Below, piece by piece: positions 44,410 through 52,700 of a stretch of 64,000 bases of DNA. This DNA is from Pirellulales bacterium. GTDB lineage: Bacteria; Planctomycetota; Planctomycetia; Pirellulales; Thermoguttaceae. Within the stretch, counting starts at the first letter, position 1; each line of letters opens with the position of its first letter. The notes beneath the pieces were generated by a model, which made no database searches, had not been told where the DNA came from, and saw nothing but the letters and a program-made list of their open reading frames with translations. A program made the position numbers and the translations under genes. The DNA lies in the NCBI GenBank assembly GCA_016928165.1, contig JAFGLH010000262.1, forward strand, positions 36,199 through 100,198. The letters are read 5' to 3'.

Positions 44410-45242
44410 GAGGAAATGGCGCCGCTCGGATGTTTCTTGTTGAACAGCATCGCCAAGGGGCGCAACCGGCGTCGAAGACCGTGAACAACCGCATACCAGC
44501 CGTGGAGCTTCATCGACAGCGTGGCGGGCGTGTCGAATCGGCCGACGTTGAACCGACCCCACGAAAACCGGTCCTCCCCCGGCGCGACAATCTTCGGCTC
44601 GGTCGTCAGCGCGCATCTGACGCCAGACCGACGCGCAACCGCGGTGATTTTCGCGCAGTGGTATCCAAACGGATAAGCGAAACAAACCGCGCGGAGGCCA
44701 AACCGCTCGCGGAGCGCATCGATCGAACGTGTCAGATCGCGGCGGAACAATTCCGGTTGGCCGCGGAGATCGGCGTGGGTGTGAGTGTGCGAGCCGATCT
44801 CCACCAGGCCGCTTTCCATCATCTCGGCACAATGGGCGGCGGTCAACGGCCTCCAGGAAAGCTCCGGCGCAGCGTCCGAGCCGGCGGCCGGCCAGTCGTC
44901 GAAGGGAAACGGTCGTCGTCCGTCCAAATAGGCCGTCGTCACGAAAACCGTCGCGGGGACCGAAAGCTCCTTCAACACCGGCCAGGCGTTGTGATAGACG
45001 TTGTCGTATGCATCGTCGAAGGTGACGACGAAAATTCCCGCCGGCACCGCCTCGCCGCAAAGCCTGCATTCCAGCACGCGGCGCAACGGCCATGGGCGAT
45101 GACCTCGTTCAATCAACCCGGCGAGTTGGTTTCTCAAACGCGCGGGGGTCACGTTCCAGGTGGGCGCCAAAACGCCTGCGACGCGCGGCGCGACGCGGTG
45201 ATAATTCAAGATCCCAAACGAATTGTCTTTGTTTGCGCGCAT
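44406..45242 (-). CDS. Polysaccharide deacetylase (NodB-type)
   Basis: A 278-residue deacetylase of carbohydrate esterase family 4. Motif 1 is VTFDDAYD (catalytic Asp and metal-binding Asp). Motif 2 is IGSHTHTHADL, giving the Hx3-4H metal ligands. Further motifs include FAYPFGYHC. No signal peptide is obvious at the N-terminus (MRANKDNSFGILNYHRV). It may remove acetyl groups from GlcNAc-type residues of the exopolysaccharide, as PgaB-like and DUF3473 deacetylases do. It lies second in the operon, 38 bases after the Wzz-like gene. Confidence 0.9.
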   Translation of the reverse strand: MRANKDNSFGILNYHRVAPRVAGVLAPTWNVTPARLRNQLAGLIERGHRPWPLRRVLECRLCGEAVPAGIFVVTFDDAYDNVYHNAWPVLKELSVPATVFVTTAYLDGRRPFPFDDWPAAGSDAAPELSWRPLTAAHCAEMMESGLVEIGSHTHTHADLRGQPELFRRDLTRSIDALRERFGLRAVCFAYPFGYHCAKITAVARRSGVRCALTTEPKIVAPGEDRFSWGRFNVGRFDTPATLSMKLHGWYAVVHGLRRRLRPLAMLFNKKHPSGAISS

Positions 45243-45280
45243 GGCGTTTTGTCCGGGGAATATCGGTCGTTCGGCGTCGT

Positions 45281-46744
45281 TTATCTCGATCCGACGCGCG
45301 CGAAGGCGGCCAAAATCGGTTCCCGCCGCCGTTCTTCTCCGCGTTCGCCGCCCACCGTTGCGATCTGCGGCGGCCGCATCATCCGCTCATAATGGTCGAT
45401 GGCCAGCGGCAGCCCCAATCCGCCCAGCGCGGCGGCAAAAAACCCCAGCAGACAATTCAACAAGACCCGCGGACTGACCGGGCGCGGCTCGAAACTGGCT
45501 GGCTGCACGACGCCGACGTTCGACATCCGCTGGGCCTCCAACTGCCGGTCAATCCGCGCCTGCTCAAGGTTCGTCGAGTATTTCCGATAGTCTTCCTCGA
45601 TTAGATCGACTTCCCGCTGCGCCGCGGCGACGCGCAACTCGTCCGCGTTCAGCCTGTTCAGTTGCAAGCGGACCGCGGCCAGTTGCCCTTTCAGCAACGC
45701 GGACTGGGAGCGGAGCGCGGCCAACTTTGGCTCGGCGACAAGCAGGGCCAATTCGGCCTCTTGGCGGAGCCGGCCCGGCTCGCGGGTAACCTGCCTGAGC
45801 GTTTTCTCCTCCTGCTCGAGGATCTTTTTCGCGGCCGCGATCTGCTCGTGCAGTTGCCGCATCTTCGGGTGCTCGTCGGTATATTGGGACTGGGCCCTTT
45901 TCTGCTCCAATTGCAGGGCGTAAAACCGCTCCCTCATTCGGTTCGTACCGTCGTCGTCGTGCCCTTCCGTCTCCTTGACCTGCGTTGCCGGCAAGCTGCT
46001 CGCCTTGCGGCGGAGGTTATCGACGTTGGCCTCCTCGACGGCCAACATCTCCTCCGTCTTGAGCAAGTCGTCCTCGATGCGTCCGACGCGGGCAACCATC
46101 TGCTTCCGCTGCGCAGCCGGCGATGCCAAGCCCGTCTCGTCCTTCAGGTCGCGGAGCCGCTCCTCGCCGCGAGATAGTTTTTCGCGGAGCCGGCGCGTCT
46201 GCGCGGCGAAAAATTCGTGCATGCCGCGGGTCCGGTTCAGCCGGCCGTGCTCGTCGAGATAGGCGTCGATCAACGCGGCCACCACATCCCGCGAAAGCTC
46301 GGGCGTCGGTCCCCGGAACGAGACGCTGATTACGCTCGACTTCTTGGCCGACTCGACCTCCAACCGTTTGGACAGTCGGCGGATCGCCTTCTCGCGGTCG
46401 TCTTTGCCGATGATTTTCTCCGATCCGAGTGCGTCGACGACCTTCTCGATCAGGGCGCGGCTGCGGAGTATCTCGACCTCGGAATTGATCTCGCTCTCGC
46501 GCGACTGCGGCACGGCGACGATCGGCTTCTGGCCCAAGGTTGCCGTGGGGTCGAGCGTGGCGTTCTCGCGGCCCAGCCTCACGAAAAGCTTCCCCTCCGA
46601 TTTGTACTGACGTGGGGCAAGCAAAGTAAACAGAAGGGCGCCGCCGAACACGATGCAAAAAAACAAGAAGCCCTTTTTCCTATGGCGGTGCAAGGCGCGG
46701 TAGGCCTCGATTAGTTGTAAGGATGGTTGCCTGGTATTATCCAT
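45281..46744 (-). CDS. Wzz/GumC-type polysaccharide chain-length protein
   Basis: A 487-residue membrane protein with two spans. The first follows the start (KGFLFFCIVFGGALLFTLLAP, near residues 24-45). The second is near the C-terminus (PRVLLNCLLGFFAAALGGL), before a short cytoplasmic tail. The periplasmic part contains the Wzz fold (QYKSEGKLFVRLGRENATLDP, EVEILRSRALIEKVV). A long coiled coil rich in Glu, Arg and Leu covers about residues 185-400. No tyrosine-kinase domain is fused. The start at 46744 is marked by AAAGGAGATC, a strong ribosome site. It is the first gene of the exopolysaccharide operon. Confidence 0.92.
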   Translation of the reverse strand: MDNTRQPSLQLIEAYRALHRHRKKGFLFFCIVFGGALLFTLLAPRQYKSEGKLFVRLGRENATLDPTATLGQKPIVAVPQSRESEINSEVEILRSRALIEKVVDALGSEKIIGKDDREKAIRRLSKRLEVESAKKSSVISVSFRGPTPELSRDVVAALIDAYLDEHGRLNRTRGMHEFFAAQTRRLREKLSRGEERLRDLKDETGLASPAAQRKQMVARVGRIEDDLLKTEEMLAVEEANVDNLRRKASSLPATQVKETEGHDDDGTNRMRERFYALQLEQKRAQSQYTDEHPKMRQLHEQIAAAKKILEQEEKTLRQVTREPGRLRQEAELALLVAEPKLAALRSQSALLKGQLAAVRLQLNRLNADELRVAAAQREVDLIEEDYRKYSTNLEQARIDRQLEAQRMSNVGVVQPASFEPRPVSPRVLLNCLLGFFAAALGGLGLPLAIDHYERMMRPPQIATVGGERGEERRREPILAAFARVGSR

Positions 46745-46774
46745 CACGATCTCCTTTGCCCAACATTGATTGTG

Positions 46775-46810
46775 ATATTGGGCAGTATGGGAAATATGGG
46801 GTATCTGGCT
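46775..46810. promoter_or_regulatory. Four 9-base quasi-repeats (NNTATGGGN) upstream of the polysaccharide operon
   Basis: ATATTGGGC, AGTATGGGA, AATATGGGG and TATCTGGCT stand end to end about 30 bases upstream of the Wzz start. A separate small inverted repeat, CCCCA-N5-TGGGG, is at 46906-46920. Both are in the gap shared by the operon and the divergent diguanylate cyclase. Function is inferred only. Confidence 0.35.
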
Positions 46811-46997
46811 ATTGTAATAAGGGGAATCGAGCATGGCAACAAAAAGAAATAGCGGTGCGTAAACAGCTATATATGGTTCCAAAGGAGTTACTAAACACCA
46901 GTTACCCCCAAGTAGTGGGGATAAGGGCGTATATTCTTTCTTTCAAGTGGATATAATTGTTCACTCCGCTTTCTCTCCATCAGAAGCACGCCGACAA

Positions 46998-47990
46998 ATG
47001 TCACACGCTCAAACTCTCTTTATTACCGGGCGGGCGGAAATCACCGGCGATGCGGCCGAGACGGACCATGTGGCAACGGCCGCCGGGAACCGCTGGCCGG
47101 AGGCGTTGCAAGTCGCCTTTGATTTATTGCCCGACCCCGTCTTTCGCTTGGCGGGAGATGAGCTAACCTTCGGCGACGCGAACCGAGCGGCCTGCGAATT
47201 GTTCGGTTATAGTCGGGAAGAGTTGCGGGGAATGGCGATGAGCCAAGTGTGCCATCTTTCGCTCCTTGCTGATCGGGGGAGGATATTGGACGGCAAGGAG
47301 GACGGGACCGTCGGCGGTGTTTACCATACGATCGTTCAGCCGAAAGTCGGAGCGGTCGTGGTAGCACAGTGCCGTTTTACACCCATCCCGGCGCGCGACG
47401 GGGGCGGCTGGTTGGTAGTGGCCGGCGAATCGTCCACCGCCTATACGCGAGGGTTGGGATTGCCCGGCCACGATCCGCTGACCTGTTTGCCCGACCGACG
47501 ATTGTTTCATCGCCTTCTGGAACGGACCCTGCAACGGTCGCGGTGGCGCGGCGATTATCTCTTCGGCGTATGTTTCATCGACTTGGACGGCTTCAAGTCG
47601 ACCAACGACCGCTTCGGCCACTTGATCGGCGACCGGGTGCTTTGCGAAATCGCCCGGCGACTGGTCGGCTGCGTGCGCGCCGGAGACATGGCGGCGCGTT
47701 TCGGCGGCGACGAGTTCACCGTGCTTATCGACGACGTGCAAGACTCCCGCGGCGCGGAGTCGGCGGGGCAACGAATACTCGAACAAATCCGCCGCCCGGT
47801 CGTTCTCGACGATTTATCCGTTCGGCTCTCCGCCAGCGTGGGACTGGCCGTTGGCCCCGGAGAGCATCGGCGGGCCGAAGACATGCTCCGCGAGGCCGAT
47901 CGGGCGATGTATCGAGTCAAGTCGCGGGGCGGCGACGCCGTCGGGTTCTTCGACGGCGGGCCGTCGCGCCGGTCGGCGGAGCCGCAATAG
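46998..47990 (+). CDS. PAS-GGDEF diguanylate cyclase
   Basis: A 330-residue cytoplasmic enzyme. A PAS domain (about residues 35-150) includes VAFDLLPDPVFRLAGD and ACELFGYSREELRG. The GGDEF domain (about 160-325) has RFGGDEF, with the active motif intact. RAGD lies exactly five residues before GGDEF and is the inhibitory I-site. It should make c-di-GMP from GTP with product feedback. The start may be this ATG or an upstream GTG at 46947; neither has a good ribosome site. It is divergent from the polysaccharide operon with about 250 bases between, which suggests c-di-GMP control of matrix production. Confidence 0.9.
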   Translation: MSHAQTLFITGRAEITGDAAETDHVATAAGNRWPEALQVAFDLLPDPVFRLAGDELTFGDANRAACELFGYSREELRGMAMSQVCHLSLLADRGRILDGKEDGTVGGVYHTIVQPKVGAVVVAQCRFTPIPARDGGGWLVVAGESSTAYTRGLGLPGHDPLTCLPDRRLFHRLLERTLQRSRWRGDYLFGVCFIDLDGFKSTNDRFGHLIGDRVLCEIARRLVGCVRAGDMAARFGGDEFTVLIDDVQDSRGAESAGQRILEQIRRPVVLDDLSVRLSASVGLAVGPGEHRRAEDMLREADRAMYRVKSRGGDAVGFFDGGPSRRSAEPQ

Positions 47991-48145
47991 CCGGAATTCT
48001 CGCGCGATTTGCCGCCGCGGACCGTAATTCCGAAAAATCGTGGAACTTTCGTCTTGCCGCCGGCGTCGAAGAGTTGACTCCGGCGGGTATCGGATAAACG
48101 TCCGGAAAAAACCATGTCACGCCACGTTTCAAAGGATCCGACGCG

Positions 48146-49432
48146 ATGAATCCAATCCGTATTGTTCCGTTCGCCGCGGTGTTGGCTGCCAGCGGCGTTT
48201 TTTGCAGCCTTCTTTGGGGGGCCGAACCCGAAAAGGGAGCGGTGGACAACGCCGTCGCGGCCAATGGCGATTTCGCCCTGGACCTTTACAAGCAGTTGTC
48301 GAATGAGCGGAGAAGCGAGAATCTGTTCTTTTCTCCGTATTCGATTTTCAGCGCGCTGTCGATGACCGCCGAGGGGGCCCGCGGCGAGACGGCCGAGCAG
48401 ATGTGCAAAACGCTCCGCTTTCCGGGAGGAAACGAACGGATCGCCGCGATTCACGCCGGCCTTGCCGAGTTGAACCGGCGCTACAACGCACCGGACCTCC
48501 CGTACGAGTTGCAAGTGGCCAACGCCTTGTGGGGCGAAAAGTCGCACCCCTTTCTGCGATCGTACATCGACGCGATTGAAAAGCATTACAAGACCGGGGG
48601 GTTGTTTTCGGTCGATTTTTGCCGCGCCCCGGAGGCGGCCAGGCTGCGGATCAACGATTGGGTCGAGGACAAAACAAACGATAAGATCAAGGACCTGATC
48701 GCCGAAGGGCAGATCGACTCTTCTACCCGATTGGTGCTGACCAATGCCATTTATTTCAAAGGCGATTGGCGGGACACCTTCGATCCGATCAATACCCGGC
48801 CGCGGGATTTCAGCGTCTCCGCCGAGAAGAAGGTAAGAGTTCCGACGATGTTCCAAGAAGAGAGTCATCTTTACTGGGAGGACGAATCGCTCCAAGTCCT
48901 GGAGCTTCCCTATAGAGGCCGCGACGTGTCGATGCTTATCGCGTTGCCGCGAAAGGTCGACGGATTGCCGGCCCTGGAACAAAGTCTTTCGCGGGAGCGC
49001 ATCGGCAAGTGGCGAGCGAGGCTGCGTCCCCGCCGCGTGGAAGTGCATCTGCCGAAGTTCAAGTTGGAGACGGCCTTCGAGTTGAAGCCGACGCTCGAAC
49101 GGTTGGGAATGAAACGGGCGTTCGCCGCAGCGGCCGATTTCTCCGGCATCGACGGCGAACGTTACCTCATGCTTTCCGCCGTGATCCATAAGACGTTCGC
49201 GGACGTGAACGAGGCCGGGACCGTGGCGGCCGCCGCCACGGCGGTTACGGGGTTGGCAACCGGCATGCCTCCCCGCACTACCCCGGCGGTGTTTCGCGCC
49301 GACCATCCCTTCCTGTTTATGATCTGCGACAAACAGAGCGGGAACATTTTATTCTTGGGGCGGGTCATAAAACCCGAAAAAGGAGCCGCGACAGGGAGTT
49401 CCCTTAACAGTCCTTCACGCTTTCCAGGCTGA
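48146..49432 (+). CDS. Secreted serpin (protease inhibitor)
   Basis: A 428-residue serpin. A signal peptide is present (residues 1-26, ending LLWGA). The serpin core starts with NGDFALDLYKQLSNERRSENLFFSPYSI and contains LVLTNAIYFKGDW, the conserved strand/helix set. The hinge of the reactive loop reads EAGTVAAAATA, which fits the small-residue pattern needed for inhibitory insertion. The loop continues TGLATGMPPRT; the exact P1 residue is unclear. The protein ends in ADHPFLFMICDKQSGNILFLGR. Inhibitory serpins trap serine or cysteine proteases. The next gene encodes a large subtilase. A good AAGGA site precedes the ATG. Confidence 0.93.
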   Translation: MNPIRIVPFAAVLAASGVFCSLLWGAEPEKGAVDNAVAANGDFALDLYKQLSNERRSENLFFSPYSIFSALSMTAEGARGETAEQMCKTLRFPGGNERIAAIHAGLAELNRRYNAPDLPYELQVANALWGEKSHPFLRSYIDAIEKHYKTGGLFSVDFCRAPEAARLRINDWVEDKTNDKIKDLIAEGQIDSSTRLVLTNAIYFKGDWRDTFDPINTRPRDFSVSAEKKVRVPTMFQEESHLYWEDESLQVLELPYRGRDVSMLIALPRKVDGLPALEQSLSRERIGKWRARLRPRRVEVHLPKFKLETAFELKPTLERLGMKRAFAAAADFSGIDGERYLMLSAVIHKTFADVNEAGTVAAAATAVTGLATGMPPRTTPAVFRADHPFLFMICDKQSGNILFLGRVIKPEKGAATGSSLNSPSRFPG

Positions 49433-49769
49433 AAGAACCAGATAATAAGCCGCACGCAAGCCAGCAACGACGACGCGAACCTTTCTCGACGCAAGAGCGT
49501 AAATGGGTTTGTTTCAGGTCGCCGTGAACCCCTCATACGTTCGTGGGAGGGTTGAAAAAAAGCAACGGTTGACCAATAAATGCCACGTCCCGGCGCGGTG
49601 GTGTTGGAAATTAGCCCCGTCGTTTGACCGCGGGCCCATTTTGACACAGACTTCCAATAGGAAGAATCGCTTTTCACTATTGATCTCGTCGCTTTGAGTC
49701 TTGTCTGGTTGGGCCTGCTCGTCTTCACCGACGGGGCGCTCGTAGATTTCGCACCACGGTATCAGCATC
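49433..49769. other. Gene-free stretch of 337 bases
   Basis: Between the serpin and the subtilase I see no convincing gene, RNA or repeat. Short open frames on either strand have no family signature. It may hold the promoter of the subtilase gene. Confidence 0.4.
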
Positions 49770-52700
49770 ATGCGCGGCTCCGTTTACAACGCACCGGCGT
49801 TGGGCGTTTGCGGCAGGTTGGCACGCGAGGTGGCCGACCTGTTGAATCTGGAAGACCGGCCCTCGGGCGGCAAGCCGCCTGCCCGACGCCGGTCGTTGCA
49901 CATCGAGCCGCTCGAAGCGCGTCATTTGATGGACGCGGCCGGCGCGGCTTCGTTGATCTCGGCCGTTTGGTTCCAGGACGTATCGGACCAGGAATCCGCC
50001 GCGCACGCCGGCGTGGCCGATTGGACAGTGGAGAGCGGTTCCGCCGCCGCTCAGAAGTCCGACGCCGCCCAATCCGACGATTACGACTGGATCGTTCAGT
50101 TCGACTCCGCCGCGGCGGCCGGCGCCGCCTCAGTGGCCGAGACGGCGAGTTTCTTGGTCGGCGGCGGCATGGAGTTCGAGGTCCTCCGCGGCCTGGGCCT
50201 GGTCGGACAGGTGCTGGTCCGCAGTTCCGGCGCCTCGCTGGACGCCGTGCAAGCCTGGCTGAGCGATAACGTCTACGTCGCGTCTTTTGAGCAAGACGCC
50301 ATTAGTCAAGTCGATTTTTCGACCCCCAGCGATCCCTACTACAACCAACTCTGGGGAATGGAAACCATCGACGCCCCGCAGGCTTGGAACCTTTCCACCG
50401 GAAGCTCCAGCGTGGTCGTGGCGGTGATCGACACCGGCGTGGATTACACGCATGTCGATCTGGCCGCCAACGTCTGGACCAATCCCGGCGAGATCGCCGG
50501 CAACGGAATCGACGACGACGGCAACGGGTTCGTCGACGACGTGCATGGATACGACTTTATAAACGAGGACGGCAATCCGATGGACGATAACGGCCACGGA
50601 ACGCACGTCTCGGGAACAATCGCCGCCGTGGCCAACAACGGCGTGGGAGTGGCTGGGGTAAACTGGTCCGGCTCCGTGATGGCGCTGAAGTTCCTCAACA
50701 GCGACGGATCGGGGTACCTGTCCGACGCCGTCCGGGCAATAAACTACGCCACCATGATGCGGACGCAATACGACGTCAACGTGCGGGTGACCAACAACAG
50801 TTGGGGCGGCGGCGGATACAGCACCTCCATGTACAACGCCATCCAGGCAAGCAACAACGCCGACATTCTCTTCGTCGCCGCGGCGGGAAACAGCAGTTCG
50901 GACAACGACCTCAGCCCCCAATATCCGGCCAACTACTCTTGCTCAAACGTTATTTCCGTGGCGGCGATTTCGCAAAACGGCCAACTGGCCAGCTTCAGTT
51001 CCTACGGGGCGACGACCGTCGATCTGGCCGCGCCTGGCGTTTCCATACTCAGTACAATTCCCGGAAACCGCTACTCGTATTATTCCGGCACCAGCATGGC
51101 CACCCCGCACGTGGCCGGCGTCGCCGCCCTGGCCTTCTCGCTGAACCCGAACGCCTCCGCGGCGCAAGTGCGCAATGCCATTCTCGCCGGCGCTGAAACT
51201 TCGTCGGCGTTAGCCGGCAAAACGGCCACCGGCGGAATACTCAACGCCTACAACACAATGCAAATTATCGGCGGCCAGGTCCACGGGCCGATAATCTCCA
51301 CGCTCGCCGCTTCGCCAAGTTCGGTGATGGCCGGAGAGACGGTCACGCTGACCGCCGAGGGCATTTCCGACGACTCGGGCACGGTCGTGCGGGTCAACTT
51401 CTACCGCGACGCCAACAACAACTCACGCTACGACGCCACCGATCCGCTGGTCGGCTCGACTGCCTCGATCGTCGGCGGCACGGCTTCCGTTTCCATCGAC
51501 ACTTCCGCTTTGGCCGCCGGCACGCACCGTTACCTGGCCCAAGCGATCGACAACCACGCCGAATCGAGCAGTTGGGCGACGGCTTCGCTCAACGTTCTGC
51601 CGCCCGACGACCACGGCGACAGCGCCGCGACGGCGACCGCCATCCTCGCCTCCGGTTCCACCGCCGGGACGCTGGGCGCCGCCGGCGATGCGGATTGGTT
51701 CAAGTTCCAGGCGGTCGCCGGCAAGACCTACGTTTTCAGCACGCGACTCGGCTCGCTGATCGACTCCACCCTGAGGCTCTACGACCGCGACGGCGCCACG
51801 CTGCTAAGATACAACGACGACTACGGCGGCTCGCTGGCTTCGCAAATCACTTGGACTGCCTCGCGCAGCGGCACCTACTACATCGCGGTGGGAAGCTATG
51901 CGAACCGCTACGCGGGCACGTACGTCCTTTCGGCCGCGACGAACAACGCCGCCCCGCAGTTGGCCCCCATCGACGATCGGACCATCTCGCACCGGCAAAC
52001 GACGCTTGAGGTCGAACTCGACGCCGCGGACGCCGACGGCGACCCGCTCAGTTATTCCGTCTCGGCCGTTTCGCTCGATCCACTTGCCCAAGAGGCCTAC
52101 GAAATCGACCAGGCTTACGGCCTCTATCAGTGGCAGGGGAGTTTTTGGACCGATTTGCGCGGATACGACGAGAAGTATTTCGCCGGGTATTATGAAGGAC
52201 ACAGGAACGCGTATTTCATACTCCCCGGCGGGCAACTCTATCGCTGGGACGGCAGCATCGCCGAGAGCACATACGTCGCCACGCTCGGCAGCGATTACTA
52301 CAACGATCCGTTCCTGCTCTGCAACGCCCAGCAGCCGGAGTACGCCCCGGTCGACGCCGGCGACGTGCAACTCAGCATTTCGGACGGCGTGCTGACCATC
52401 GTTCGAGACGCGGATTTTCTCGACGACCTGATCGTTCAAGTAACCGTCAGCGACGGGACGGAAACCGACAGCGAGACTTTTGCCGTCTCCGTGACGAACT
52501 CCGCCCCGCAGTTGGCGCCCATCGACGACCAAGCGATGTCGTATTCGCAGACCACGCTCTCGGTCGATCTCGGCGCCTCGGACGCCGACGGCGACACGCT
52601 CGGCTATTCGGTCGAGCTTTTCGCCGTGGATTCGCTGGCCGAGGAGGCATACCAGTTGGACCAGGAGTATCGGCTTTATCAGTGGCAGGGAAGTTTTTGG

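Noticed and set aside
41642..44494. A single 950-residue frame covering two genes
   Set aside because: The first half is out-of-frame translation of the flippase gene. The true polymerase/ligase starts at 43036 with a TAATG overlap.
49514..49771. Short frame between serpin and subtilase on the minus strand
   Set aside because: It has no ribosome site, no family signature and unusual composition. It is probably not a gene.
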